Shown here piece by piece: positions 1-8,625 of a stretch of 64,000 nucleotides of DNA. Both the position numbers and the translations under genes were made by a program. The stretch comes from Streptomyces sp. NBC_01116 (GTDB taxonomy: Bacteria > Actinomycetota > Actinomycetes > Streptomycetales > Streptomycetaceae): assembly GCF_041435495.1 (NCBI RefSeq), contig NZ_CP108644.1:248001-312000 (forward strand), in the 5' to 3' direction. Within the stretch, counting starts at the first letter, position 1. Every line of letters starts with the position of its first letter. The notes beneath the pieces were generated by a model, which saw only the letters and a program-made list of their open reading frames with translations, was not told the DNA's origin and did no database searches.

Positions 1-358
1 CGAAGATCCGCTCCCAGTCCACCTCGAAGCCCGGCAGTTCCGGAATCGCGCTGCTGGGCTCGGTGAACGGCATCATCGCCTTCATCACATGCCGGTTCAT
101 CGCGACCCGGGCCTCGCTCGCCGCCTCCATGACGCTGGCGGCCAAGGCCTGGGGCGACATGTCGCGGTACTTGTCCTCAAGGAACTCCAGGCTGGTCAGC
201 TCCCCCTGCGGGCCCACGGTGCAGCGCACCGCCCGATCGGAGGAGACGCGGGCGAACGAGGCCTGCCGCAGCTCGCGTTCGGTCCGCGCGATGGCTTCCT
301 GGGCCTGCTGGAGTTCGGCCATCGCCGTCTCCAGGCGCTTCTCCAGAGGTTCCGGCAC
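1..358 (-). CDS. YbaB/EbfC-like nucleoid-associated protein (3' end outside window)
   Basis: Reading the minus strand from a GTG at 358 gives an uninterrupted frame that leaves the window at base 1. A GGAGAAGGGA ribosome-binding site precedes it. The visible 119 residues start with a long amphipathic helix (MPEPLEKRLETAMAELQQAQ), then VGPQGELTSLEFLEDKYR, then a helix rich in Ala and Met. This helix-strand-helix order fits the YbaB/EbfC DNA-binding fold, and YbaB-like proteins are common next to actinomycete T7SS genes, where some are annotated as EspG/EspC-type accessory factors. It lies downstream of the large T7SS substrate on the same strand, so it may be the last gene of that operon. The role is inferred from fold and context only. 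Confidence 0.75.
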   Translation of the reverse strand, partial: MPEPLEKRLETAMAELQQAQEAIARTERELRQASFARVSSDRAVRCTVGPQGELTSLEFLEDKYRDMSPQALAASVMEAASEARVAMNRHVMKAMMPFTEPSSAIPELPGFEVDWERIF

Positions 359-532
359 GCCTTGGTCCCTTCTCCGTTCCGTGTCGACCGTCGTGCGGGC
401 CGGCCGGGCCGGCCAGCACGATGATCAACTCTGATGATTCTGCTCGTGGCCGCCCGGCAGGGGAAGCCGGTCCGGCTCACGATCCCTATGGGATACGTCT
501 CCTCCGCGCCGTGGCGCGCGGCGTCCTCGCGG

Positions 533-3500
533 TCACCGTCCGATCACCGCGGGGCTGCCGCCCTCCTCGGTCCCCCAGACGTCCTCGTCCTCCTCCAGAT
601 AGGCGGCGGAACCGGTGGTCCGGCGGCCGCTGTCCTGCTCCTCCTCGCCCCGCGTCTCACCGCCGCTGCTGGTGGTCGTGGGCCGGGGGGCGGGGGCCAG
701 GAAGGTGTCCTCGCCCTCCTGCCGGTTCCAGGCGCCGCGGCGGCGGCGCTTGCGGCGCTCGCTCTCCTCGGCCGCGTCGACCAGGACGGCACGCACGCGT
801 TCGCCGTTGCCCTTCTCCCCGGCTCCGCCGGCGCCCATGCCCGCGCCGCCCATCGGCATACCGGGCGAGCCGGGCATGCCGGGGGAGCCCGGGGCGCCGG
901 GTGTCTGGCCGGGAGCTCCGGGCGTCTGACCGGGGGCTCCGGGCGTCTGACCGGGGGCTCCGGGCGTCTGACCGGGGTTGAGCCCGTTGCCGGAACCGTC
1001 GCCGAGCGGGCCGCCGCCGAGGGCGGAGAGGCTGTTGTCGAGGCCGGCGGAGTTTCCTCCGCCGTTGGTGAGGCCGAGGTCGGGCAGCGGCAGGTCGCGG
1101 GAGACGGTGCTCGGTCCGCCGTCCCCGGAGCCACCACCGGAACCGATGCCGTTGCCGTTGCCGTTCAGCCCGAGGTTGTCGAGGTCCAGCCGATCACGGG
1201 TCTCCCGGTTCAGGTCGGAGTTGAGCCCGTCCAGGTCCACGGTGCGGGTGTCTCCGTCCGGGTCGGTGATCGTCGTACGCCCGGTCTCCGGGTCCACGAT
1301 CTGGGTGGTGCCGTCCGGGAACGTCGTCTTGAGCATCCCGTTGTCCAGCACGGTCTTCGACCCGTCCGGGTTGGTCACCGTCGCGCCGTGCGTCAGGTCG
1401 ACGGTCTTCGTCGAACCGTCGGGATTCGTGGTCGTCAGCTCCCCGGTGTCGGGGTCGAACGAGCTGCGGCTGCCGTCCGGGAACACGCTGTCCAGATCGC
1501 CGTCGAGACCCAGCGAGGTACGCCCGCCCGTCGGCGTCTCCAGCCCGTCGCCGTTCCCGCCGAGACCGAGGTCACCCAGCCCGTCGAGCCCACCGTTCGC
1601 ACCGTTCAGACCGCCCAGGCCACCCAGGTTGCCCAGATTGCTGGTCGACGTACTCCCGTCCGGGTTCGTCGTGACGGTCTCCCCGGTCCGGGGGTCGACG
1701 ACCTGCCGGGAACCGTCCGGGAAGGTCGTCGTCAGATTCCCGTCCCGGTCCAGCGACGTGACCGAGCCGTCCGGATTGGTGATCTTCGCGCCATCACCCA
1801 GATCCACCGTACTCGTCGAACCGTCCGGATTCCTGGTCGTCAACCGACCGGTGTCGGGGTCGAACGAACTGCTGGCGCCGTTGGGGAAGTCGGTGGTGAT
1901 CCCGCCGCCGTCCCGGAGCCTGGTGTTGCCACCGGTCGGCGTGTTCAGGCCGCCGCCCGGGCCGCCGTTTCCGAGGAGGTTGCCCAGGCTGCGGGTGAAC
2001 TCCTCGTTCGGGTTGTTCCGGGCCCCGTCCTGCGGGTTGTTGCCGCCGAGGCTGCCGAGGCTCTGGGTCAGCGGGGGGATGACCGGCGGCGGGAGCTGCC
2101 CGTTGCCGCCCAGTGGACCGCCGTCGGCGTTCAGCGTGCTGCCGTCGCCCAACGGCGAGTTGAGGTTGCCCAGGTCGCCGAGGTTGTTCAACGCGTCGTT
2201 GCCGGCGTTGCCCAGGTCGTTCAGGAAGTCGTTGTTGGCGTTCCCGAGGTTGTTGAGATCGTCGAGCGCCTGGTTGTTGATGTTCCCCAGGTCGTCCAGG
2301 ACGGTCTTGTTGCTGTTCCCGAGGTCGTCCAGGATGTCCTTGTTGTTGTTATTGAGGTCGTCCAGGATGTCGTTGTTCTTGTTGTTCAGATCATCCAGGA
2401 TGTCATTGTTCTTGTCGTTCAGATCGTCGAGTATGTCGTTATTGTTGTTGTTGAGGTCGTTGAGGAAGTCGTTGTTGTTGTCGTTGAGCTTGTCGAGCCA
2501 CTCGTCGATGTCCGGCCCGCCGTTGCCGCCGGGATCGTTGAGCTTGTCCTCGGCGTAGTCCTCGCCCGCGGTGCTGGTGGTCTTGGGCTTCGGTACGTTC
2601 TCGGTGAAGTCCTTGGTGAGGTCGAGGAAGCGGTTGTTCAGCTTCGACGTCTCCGCGATGGCGGGCCGGACGAGCTCCTGGTCGACGCCCTGGTTCCAGA
2701 GCTCGACGGCCTTCTCGCCGACCTTCTTCCAGTTGGCGATGTCGCTCAGGTCGCCGTACTCCGGGTGCTCCTGGAGGAAACCGGTCTTCGGTGAGTGCCT
2801 GACCGTGGTGTAGCCCGCGCCCTGATACCCGGTGTGTGTGGTGGCCTCGATGTCGCTCTGGCTGATGTTGTGCTCGTTGACCCAGCGGGCGAGGTCGTCG
2901 AGCACGAAGCGCAGTACCCGAAGAGGGTCGTAGTAGTCGGTCTTCGCCCAGGTCAGCCAGGCGTCCAACAGGCTGGAGGCTGCGTCCTTGAGGCTCTGGC
3001 TCCCGGTGTTCAGGGCTCGGGAGTACACCGTGCCCCCGGTGCCGCTCGCGTCGTCGGCGTTCGAGCTCGCCCCGAACGTCTCCAGGTAGCCCTCGTAGTT
3101 GTCGTGCACCTTCTTGAGGAGGTCACGGAAGACGTCCGCCGCCTCCCCCTTCCAACTGGCGTCCTCCCGGGCGAAGCGGTCCTCCCAGTCCTTGAGGATG
3201 ACCGCCTTGTCCTTGAAGAACTGCGCGGCCCGGTCGAAGGACTCCCCGGTCGCCACGAAGGACTTGAGCTCCACCGCGTTGGCGTCGTCCACCGGAAGGT
3301 CGGCGAACTTGACTCCGTCGGTGCCGCCGTCCCGCAGGGCGATGAGCGCGGCTCTCGGCCCGTTCATGTAGCGGGCCAGCGGGATGGTGCTCATCTCCTG
3401 CTTGTTGTAGTCCTTGAACTCGTTGCCCTCGCGGACATCGGCGTCGTCCACGTCGTCCGCGTCCGTGCCCGCGAAGTGGATGTCGTTGTCCGACTTCACC

Positions 3501-3826
3501 CGGCCCTCGAAGACGATGCGGGCCTGCATGAGCGAGGACTTCTTGTTCTTGTTCAGGAAGAAGATGTCGTAGTCCTGGCCCTCGTTCACGAGGAAGCCGG
3601 ACTCCGAGACGACGGACTTGAGGTCCCGTTCACGGATGTCCATCCGGAACAGCGGGCCCCCGCTGGTCGAGGTGAGCTTCTCGAAGATCGTCTTGCGGTC
3701 CGGCACCGGATAGCCGGTGATGTGCGTCACCAGCGTCGCCCAGGCGTCCGACGATTCGGAGTCGAACCCCTCCAGCTTGTTCACATTCGCTTCGGAGTTC
3801 GGGTCCTCGTTCTGGACCTCAGCCAC
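533..3826 (-). CDS. Very large AAWKG-type putative T7SS substrate with three repeat regions
   Basis: A 1097-residue protein without a signal peptide. The N-terminal ~430 residues are helical and contain DASWKGEAADVF at 222-233, the W-K-G signature of Streptomyces AAWKG-family proteins, which resembles the WXG turn of T7SS substrates. Residues ~439-560 are an Asn/Asp/Leu-rich array of about ten 11-residue units (NNDILDDLNNK type). Residues ~640-880 hold repeated NPDGST / FPDGS / DPDTGE units, a beta-rich repeat. Residues ~945-1000 hold GQTPGAP units and a Gly-Ser-Pro-Met stretch resembling collagen. The C-terminus is charged. It starts 27 nt after the upstream gene and is probably co-transcribed with the esx genes. 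Export by the T7SS is inferred from the WKG module and context. It could be a surface or spore-coat polymer, or a toxin-like effector. No catalytic motif is recognised. Confidence 0.75.
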   Translation of the reverse strand: MAEVQNEDPNSEANVNKLEGFDSESSDAWATLVTHITGYPVPDRKTIFEKLTSTSGGPLFRMDIRERDLKSVVSESGFLVNEGQDYDIFFLNKNKKSSLMQARIVFEGRVKSDNDIHFAGTDADDVDDADVREGNEFKDYNKQEMSTIPLARYMNGPRAALIALRDGGTDGVKFADLPVDDANAVELKSFVATGESFDRAAQFFKDKAVILKDWEDRFAREDASWKGEAADVFRDLLKKVHDNYEGYLETFGASSNADDASGTGGTVYSRALNTGSQSLKDAASSLLDAWLTWAKTDYYDPLRVLRFVLDDLARWVNEHNISQSDIEATTHTGYQGAGYTTVRHSPKTGFLQEHPEYGDLSDIANWKKVGEKAVELWNQGVDQELVRPAIAETSKLNNRFLDLTKDFTENVPKPKTTSTAGEDYAEDKLNDPGGNGGPDIDEWLDKLNDNNNDFLNDLNNNNNDILDDLNDKNNDILDDLNNKNNDILDDLNNNNKDILDDLGNSNKTVLDDLGNINNQALDDLNNLGNANNDFLNDLGNAGNDALNNLGDLGNLNSPLGDGSTLNADGGPLGGNGQLPPPVIPPLTQSLGSLGGNNPQDGARNNPNEEFTRSLGNLLGNGGPGGGLNTPTGGNTRLRDGGGITTDFPNGASSSFDPDTGRLTTRNPDGSTSTVDLGDGAKITNPDGSVTSLDRDGNLTTTFPDGSRQVVDPRTGETVTTNPDGSTSTSNLGNLGGLGGLNGANGGLDGLGDLGLGGNGDGLETPTGGRTSLGLDGDLDSVFPDGSRSSFDPDTGELTTTNPDGSTKTVDLTHGATVTNPDGSKTVLDNGMLKTTFPDGTTQIVDPETGRTTITDPDGDTRTVDLDGLNSDLNRETRDRLDLDNLGLNGNGNGIGSGGGSGDGGPSTVSRDLPLPDLGLTNGGGNSAGLDNSLSALGGGPLGDGSGNGLNPGQTPGAPGQTPGAPGQTPGAPGQTPGAPGSPGMPGSPGMPMGGAGMGAGGAGEKGNGERVRAVLVDAAEESERRKRRRRGAWNRQEGEDTFLAPAPRPTTTSSGGETRGEEEQDSGRRTTGSAAYLEEDEDVWGTEEGGSPAVIGR
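898..977 (-). repeat. 21-bp coding tandem repeat (GQTPGAP units)
   Basis: Nearly identical 21-bp units of the type GGGGCTCCGGGCGTCTGACC, about four copies, encode repeated Gly-Gln-Thr-Pro-Gly-Ala-Pro near the C-terminus of the large AAWKG-type protein. The unit length is a multiple of three, so gain or loss of copies keeps the frame. Confidence 0.8.
2147..2512 (-). repeat. 33-bp coding repeat array (NNDILDDLNNK units)
   Basis: About ten degenerate 33-bp units encode an 11-residue Asn/Asp/Leu motif in the middle of the AAWKG-type protein. The Asn codons (AAC, with several AAT) make this stretch locally much less GC-rich than its surroundings. A regular Leu spacing suggests an elongated amphipathic solenoid or coil, which is inference. 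Confidence 0.75.
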
Positions 3827-3853
3827 GGGTACCCCCTTCGGTACTGGTCCGGG

Positions 3854-4333
3854 TCAGGATGTTTCCTCGTCGTCGCCGCCCGAGCCGCCGACGGTGAGGG
3901 CGTCCACCTCGTCGAAGGTCTGGAGCAGCGTCTGCGCGTCGATCGCGTCGAGGTTCTTCTCCTTGGTCTTGTTCGCTTCCTCGATGGTCTCGGTGAGGGC
4001 TTCCTTGAGCTCCTTGAAGAGCGTCACCTGCTCACCGAGGAGCTCGTCGATCTTGGTGGCGGACGTGGTGATGGCGGTCAGCAGCGTCTTGCCGGAGACC
4101 AGGTCCTCATGGTCCCCACGGCCGATGTGCCCGATCCGCAGGACCTGGTCGGCCTTCTTCGGGTTGTCCGGAGTGGTGTATCCGGCCACCAGGTCACCGA
4201 GCGGGCGGATGCCGCTGTCCGGGGTGTCCTCGCGGGTGACCTTGGCGTCCTTGCGTACCGGCTCGACCTCCAGGTCCCGGAAGTTCTCCATCTGCTTGAG
4301 GTCGAAGTGCTTGACGTCGGCCTTCTCAGCCAT
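3854..4333 (-). CDS. Small acidic T7SS-associated helical protein
   Basis: A 159-residue acidic protein starting MAEKADVKHF at an ATG preceded by a GGAGGGCGCCCC-type Shine-Dalgarno. Residues ~75-145 (TAITTSATKIDELLGEQVTL onward) predict as long amphipathic helices with many Glu and Lys, and the tail is GGSGGDDEETS. There is no signal peptide or membrane segment. It lies between the two WXG100 genes and the large AAWKG-type gene, 27 nt upstream of the latter. The helical build and position fit an ESX accessory or partner protein in the style of EspC/PE-like substrates, which is inference. I do not recognise a named family with certainty. Confidence 0.7.
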   Translation of the reverse strand: MAEKADVKHFDLKQMENFRDLEVEPVRKDAKVTREDTPDSGIRPLGDLVAGYTTPDNPKKADQVLRIGHIGRGDHEDLVSGKTLLTAITTSATKIDELLGEQVTLFKELKEALTETIEEANKTKEKNLDAIDAQTLLQTFDEVDALTVGGSGGDDEETS

Positions 4334-4406
4334 GGGGCGCCCTCCTGGGGTTCGGTGCCGGACGGTTCGGGAAGCGACGGGCGGCGGTCGGCCAGCCCGC
4401 TCCGCG

Positions 4407-4445
4407 TCCGGGTTCCACCCGCCACGGTGGCGGGTGGAACCCGGA
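4407..4445 (-). terminator. Strong 18-bp hairpin just after the second esx gene (attenuator/partial terminator)
   Basis: TCCGGGTTCCACCCGCCA (4407-4424) pairs perfectly with 4428-4445 across a 3-nt loop. It begins 8 nt after the stop codon of the WXG100 gene that ends at 4453 and lies before the next gene of the same strand. It probably ends or dampens most transcripts and protects the 3' end of the esx mRNA, so the esx genes would be expressed far above the downstream genes. No U-tract follows. Confidence 0.7.
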
Positions 4446-4452
4446 GGGGGAG

Positions 4453-4761
4453 CTAACGGGCGCGCACACCACCCCAGTTGTCGGCGCTCCTGCGCTCGTC
4501 ACGGGAGTGGTTGTCGTGGATGCTCTGGACCAGCTCGCCGCTGTCGCCGAGGAGCAGGGCCATGTTCTTGGTCGCCTGGTCCCACTCGGCCTGGACGCCG
4601 CGGTACATCGCCTGGTCGTCACCCTCCCAGGAGGTGATGAGCGGCTTCAGCTCGTCCTCCAGATTGTTGAGGGTGGTGATGATCTGCTTGGTCTGCTGGG
4701 TCAGCTCCTCGATCGCGTTGCGGACCGTGGAGTACTGCACATCGATGATGCCGTCGGCCAT
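4453..4761 (-). CDS. WXG100 family T7SS secreted protein (WEG variant)
   Basis: A 102-residue protein with the size and two-helix build of ESAT-6-like substrates. SWEGDDQAMY at about 44-53 is the W-X-G turn between helices. The first helix is NAIEELTQQTKQIITTLNNL. The C-terminal part continues as a helix (KNMALLLGDSGELVQSI) followed by a charged tail. It has no signal peptide, as expected for T7SS export. It sits 90 nt after a second WXG100 gene, and the two products likely form the usual heterodimer. The ATG at 4761 has a GAGGAGATGTC ribosome-binding site directly upstream. Confidence 0.9.
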   Translation of the reverse strand: MADGIIDVQYSTVRNAIEELTQQTKQIITTLNNLEDELKPLITSWEGDDQAMYRGVQAEWDQATKNMALLLGDSGELVQSIHDNHSRDERRSADNWGGVRAR

Positions 4762-4851
4762 GACATCTCCTCTCGGGTGGCCGGGCGCCAGGGCCCGGGG
4801 GTGCTCACGGGTTCCGGCCTCCGCGAAGGGGCCGGCACCGTCGGGGACGGG

Positions 4852-5187
4852 TCAGCGCAGGGCCTCGAAGACGCCCTGACTGGTCTTGCTGTTGAGCACC
4901 TCGGTGAGGTCCTGGTTCTCCTTCGCCAGCCGGTCGGCCGACGTCACGTTCTCCTGGAGCGCGTCGACCATCTTGCTGATCTGCACGACGACCTTCTGCG
5001 CCTCGCCGTTCCAGCTCCGGAACAGCTTCAGCAGGGCCTGACCCTCGTCACCCCCGACGCCCGAACGCGCGGCGATCTCGGCGACGTTGTTCTGGATCTT
5101 CTCGACCGCGGCCCGGGCCGACTCCAGCGAGGAGACACCCCCCAAGCCCTTGGCATAGTCCGCCCGCCTCTGGCCACTGTCCGCCAT
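4852..5187 (-). CDS. WXG100 family T7SS secreted protein (WNG variant)
   Basis: A 111-residue protein beginning MADSGQRRADYAKG. The ATG at 5187 is preferred because GAAGGGAG lies at the right distance, although the frame stays open upstream. FRSWNGEAQKVV at about 56-67 is the WXG turn, flanked by two helices (LESARAAVEKIQNNVAEIAA and VQISKMVDALQENVTSADRL). It is the first gene of the esx-AAWKG operon and the likely partner of the following WEG protein. Some residues after the second helix (SQGVFEALR) may carry the export signal, but no clear YxxxD/E is visible. Confidence 0.88.
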   Translation of the reverse strand: MADSGQRRADYAKGLGGVSSLESARAAVEKIQNNVAEIAARSGVGGDEGQALLKLFRSWNGEAQKVVVQISKMVDALQENVTSADRLAKENQDLTEVLNSKTSQGVFEALR

Positions 5188-5635
5188 GTCGCGCTCCCTT
5201 CGTTGAGTGCCTTCTCGTCGCACCGTTGCACGCCGAGGCTAAGGAGAACTCGCCGTCCGCCGCAACGTATGCAGGGAAGATTTGAGCATAGTTCTGCGGG
5301 TCAGAATCCTTTCATGCCAACGGAGTTGCCCGAAGGTTCCCAGGATATGAACCAGGCCACCCACCGGTGCCCGAACCGGTCGATGCGGACGCCAAACGGG
5401 CAGTCCGAGAATCCGAACGGTCATCGAGGTAGCCCGTTTCCCGTGCGGCGCACCACTTTCGCGGGATTCCCCGGCGGGGCGGACGGCCAATTCTCTGAGC
5501 TTTTTCTGAGGTTTCCCTCCGTGGCACACCCCGAATAGACCCTCGAAGACGCCGCGTCATGCGCGAAGTACCACCTCACACCCTTTCTCTTCTTCGGCAC
5601 TGTATGGGTGTTTTCGTCTGGATCATGGCCGGGAA
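5188..5635 (-). other. 448-bp intergenic region upstream of the esx operon
   Basis: It separates the end of eccB from the first WXG100 gene and should carry the esx promoter on the minus strand. The part nearest esx (about 5255-5320) is AT-richer than average and contains a TATGCT box around 5293-5298 as a -10 candidate, without a convincing -35. Another AT-richer patch lies at 5570-5640. No gene could be supported here. Confidence 0.4.
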
Positions 5636-7162
5636 TCATCTCCGCGCTGTACCGGAAGCACCGCACTTCGGGGCGGTGACCCGGGGCTCCGCGGCGCCGG
5701 CGGCGGCGGCCGGGTCCAGGTCCGCGCCGGTCGGCAGGGCCGCGAGCAGCGGCGCGGGGACCGAGCCGATGTCCCCCTCCCCGTACCCGAGCGCCTCCAG
5801 GGATTCCTTGGCCGGGACGCGGTACTTCACGCCGTTCTCCGCCACCAGGTAGGTCGTCCCCGCGTGCGCCGCACCGCTGGCGTGCAGGGCCCGGACCAGG
5901 GCGCCGCGCCCGGGGCGCACCACTGTGGCGTCCGTCCGGGCGCAGGCCGCTGCCAGCGGCTGGGCGGCACCCTGCGCGACCGCGACGGGGCCGAGCCCCG
6001 TGAGCGGGACCAGCACCGAGCGGATCCGGGCGCCGCCGTCGCCGCCGTCCACCTGGGCGCAGAGCGCGCTGCCGCGGGGTGCGGACCGCGGGATCGGCGG
6101 CGTACGCGGCAGTTCCGCCGCGGAGGACCCGGCGGCCGCCTCCTTCGCCCGGTGCGTACGGAGGGCGTCGGCGCCGACCGTGCGGGCCTCGGGCGAGCGA
6201 CCCTGGTAGGCGTCCTTCTGGGTGGCCGGGTCGCCCAGCACGAGGGCGGCCTCCAGCCGGGAGAGCGGCGCGAGGCCGTCCTCGCGCAGCAGGTGGTACG
6301 TGGAGCCGCCGCCGGGCACGCTCACCTCGAAGAGCTGGCCGATCGTGCTCGGCTCCCCGCCGAGCACCGGGCCCTTCTGCCCGCGCCCCGGGACCTCCGG
6401 CGGCTTCAGGACGGGGCCGGGGGCCAAGGCGTCGAGGAAGGCGGCCGAGACCGGCATGGCCCGCTCGGAGCCGAAGCCGAGGGCGTTGCGGGCGTCGGAG
6501 GCACGGTCCAGGAGCAGCCTGCTGCCCCGCCACACCAGGTACTCGGTGCGGCCCGGGCCGCTGACGAGCACCCCGCGGTCGGCGCCGACGTCCTGGGTCT
6601 CCAGCGGCGCTCCGGCGACCAGTGTGGTGGCCCCCGCCTCGTCCACTCCGGCGCCCGTGACGGCACCGGAGGTGCTGGGCAGTGCGCCGCCCGGACCGGT
6701 GACACACATGTGCCAGGCGCCGGAGTCGAGCTGTCCGGGCCCGGGGAGGGTGTCGGGCGCGCCGGGGATGCCGGCCGGGGACCCCACGGGGACGTCCCGC
6801 AGCGAGGCGGTGGAGACGTCCACGGCCTTCAGCCGGGGGCCTCCGATCAGCCGGGCCGAGGCGTAGTTGCGGACCGGGTGGAGTACGCCGTCGGTGCCGG
6901 TCCACAGATAGCGGGCGCCGGTCTCGCGGTTGACCACCAGGTTCTCGCCCTTGCGCCAGGTCTCGTTGCCGCCGGGGCGCAGGAGCCCGTAGACGGTGGC
7001 GCCGGCGCCGATCAGGAGGGTCACCAGGAGACCGAAGACGACCCCTCGGGTCGTCCGGCCCAGCGGGCTCTCCGGGGCGTCCGGGTCGGCCGTCAGCAGG
7101 CCCGAGCTGAGCCTGCCCATCATGAAACCGTGGGCCTGCACCTGGTCGCGCTTGGACTGCAC
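5636..7162 (-). CDS. eccB: Type VII secretion protein EccB
   Basis: A 508-residue protein with the EccB layout: a short cytosolic N-terminus (MQSKRDQVQAHGFMMGRLSS, close to the family's QVQAHRFV.RR opening), one transmembrane helix at ~38-62 (GVVFGLLVTLLIGAGATVYG), then a large extracytoplasmic Ala/Gly-rich domain of repeat folds. One Cys pair is present in the periplasmic part (C in HMCVTG and C in SALCAQ). EccB is a core membrane component of the ESX pore, bridging EccC and the envelope. GTG start at 7162 with GAGGAGAGG upstream. It lies 56 nt after eccD on the same strand. The C-terminal tail ends in PRVTAPKCGASGTARR. Confidence 0.93.
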   Translation of the reverse strand: MQSKRDQVQAHGFMMGRLSSGLLTADPDAPESPLGRTTRGVVFGLLVTLLIGAGATVYGLLRPGGNETWRKGENLVVNRETGARYLWTGTDGVLHPVRNYASARLIGGPRLKAVDVSTASLRDVPVGSPAGIPGAPDTLPGPGQLDSGAWHMCVTGPGGALPSTSGAVTGAGVDEAGATTLVAGAPLETQDVGADRGVLVSGPGRTEYLVWRGSRLLLDRASDARNALGFGSERAMPVSAAFLDALAPGPVLKPPEVPGRGQKGPVLGGEPSTIGQLFEVSVPGGGSTYHLLREDGLAPLSRLEAALVLGDPATQKDAYQGRSPEARTVGADALRTHRAKEAAAGSSAAELPRTPPIPRSAPRGSALCAQVDGGDGGARIRSVLVPLTGLGPVAVAQGAAQPLAAACARTDATVVRPGRGALVRALHASGAAHAGTTYLVAENGVKYRVPAKESLEALGYGEGDIGSVPAPLLAALPTGADLDPAAAAGAAEPRVTAPKCGASGTARR

Positions 7163-7218
7163 AGCCTCTCCTCAACTCTTCTTCGATCGACCGGCGATGG
7201 AACGGCGTAGGGGCGGGC

Positions 7219-8625
7219 TCAGCCGAACAGGCCGCGCAGCCAGCCGAAGAGGCCCGCCACCCACAGGGTGAACGGCAGCAGCGCGACCGCGAGGCCGGTG
7301 TGGGCCAGCTCCGCGGCCCGGCCCCAGTACGGCAGCACCCGGCGGCCGGGCACGATCCAGGACGCGGTCACCAGGGCGGCCGCGACGGCGAGCAGCACCG
7401 CGAAGACGACCACGCGGCCGTCGGCGTCGCTGTCCACCGCCCAGGCACGGGCGAGGAGCAGCAGCCCCCAGATCCCGGGCACCGCCAGGGTGAGCCGCTG
7501 GCCGATGTGGACCAGGCCCCGGGAGTGCAGGAGCAGCAGCAGGGAGAGGGCGAGCGCGGTGAGCGTCTCGGGCAGGTCCGGGGTGTGGGCGAGGACGGCC
7601 AGGGCGGCGGCGGCGATGGTGCCGGTGGCGGCGAAGAGCGCGGTGACCCAGCGCCCGGCGAGCTCGGTGCGCTCGGCGACCTCGTCGCCCGCGTACGGGT
7701 CGATGCCCTCCTGGAGCTGTCCGGCGGAGGAGGGCAGGGAGGGCATCCGCATCCCGGCCAGTTTGAAGGCGAAGGGGGCGACCGCCCCGGCGGCCAGGGC
7801 GACGACCGTGGCGACCAGTGCCACGGCGGCGGGCATGTCCAGGCAGGTGTAGCCCATCAGGGCTCCGGAGACGGCGGTGGCGACGGCGACCACGGCGGTG
7901 GCCAGCAGGACGGGGGCGCCGACGGCGGTCGCGGCGAGCGCGAGGACCGCGCCGCCCGCCGCCGCCGCGCCCGCCGCGAGCAGCCGCGCGCCCGCGACCC
8001 GCACCGCGTCGGGGCCGGTCAGGTCGCCGCCGGGCAGCACCCAGCCCACCAGGGCGAAGCACGGGGCGACCAGCAGGCCGAGGGCGGTGGCGGAGAGGCG
8101 GTCGCCCACCGCACGACTGGCGGAGCCCGCGCCGGCGAGGAGCAGCACCCCGGCCACGGCCGCGCAGGCGGCCCGGGTGGCGGTGGAGTCGGTCACGCCG
8201 GGCCGGAACACCAGCAGCAGGGCGGCCGCCACGGTCGCCACGGCGGTGCCGACCAGCAGGCCGCGGGCCGCGCCGGCGTGCCAGGTGTGCAGTCGGCGGC
8301 CCACCGTCTCGGCTATCCCGTCGACCAGGTCGTCCAGCCGGGCCTCGGGCAGCGCCTCGGTGTGGGGGCGCAGATGCAGCACGGCTCCGTCGGCGAGCCC
8401 GGCCCGGGCAAGCGTGGTCTCCTCGTCGAGCGGGGCGTCGCCGAGCCGCTGGAGCACCCAGCCGGCGTGGTCGAGCCCGGCCTCCTCCGCATCCTCACCG
8501 ACGTACCGCAGGAGGGTGGGGAGCAGATCGGCGACCGGTACGTCGGCGGGCACGGCCAGATCGATGGTGACGCTCGGCGCACGTACGGTCAGGCGGCACG
8601 ATTCGGCCACCGCACTGTCGGTCAT
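7219..8625 (-). CDS. eccD: Type VII secretion integral membrane protein EccD
   Basis: 468 residues starting MTDSAVAESCRLTV. This start is chosen because the family begins here and the upstream 42 codons look non-coding. Residues ~10-90 form the ubiquitin-like (YukD) domain (RLTVRAPSVTIDLAVPADVP, then GWVLQRLGDAPLDEETTL). From ~115 to the end there are about eleven transmembrane helices. EccD dimers form the central membrane cavity of ESX secretion complexes. It is divergent from eccC across a ~400-bp region and precedes eccB on the same strand, so eccD-eccB is probably a transcription unit. Confidence 0.92.
   Translation of the reverse strand: MTDSAVAESCRLTVRAPSVTIDLAVPADVPVADLLPTLLRYVGEDAEEAGLDHAGWVLQRLGDAPLDEETTLARAGLADGAVLHLRPHTEALPEARLDDLVDGIAETVGRRLHTWHAGAARGLLVGTAVATVAAALLLVFRPGVTDSTATRAACAAVAGVLLLAGAGSASRAVGDRLSATALGLLVAPCFALVGWVLPGGDLTGPDAVRVAGARLLAAGAAAAGGAVLALAATAVGAPVLLATAVVAVATAVSGALMGYTCLDMPAAVALVATVVALAAGAVAPFAFKLAGMRMPSLPSSAGQLQEGIDPYAGDEVAERTELAGRWVTALFAATGTIAAAALAVLAHTPDLPETLTALALSLLLLLHSRGLVHIGQRLTLAVPGIWGLLLLARAWAVDSDADGRVVVFAVLLAVAAALVTASWIVPGRRVLPYWGRAAELAHTGLAVALLPFTLWVAGLFGWLRGLFG

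Noticed and set aside
2147..2512. Regular 33-bp repeats considered as a CRISPR array
   Set aside because: They are in-frame coding repeats with no conserved non-coding spacer.
434..2794. A 786-codon open frame on the plus strand opposite the AAWKG-type gene
   Set aside because: It mirrors the repetitive minus-strand gene in a GC-rich genome; the minus frame has a normal start, ribosome-binding site and domain content.
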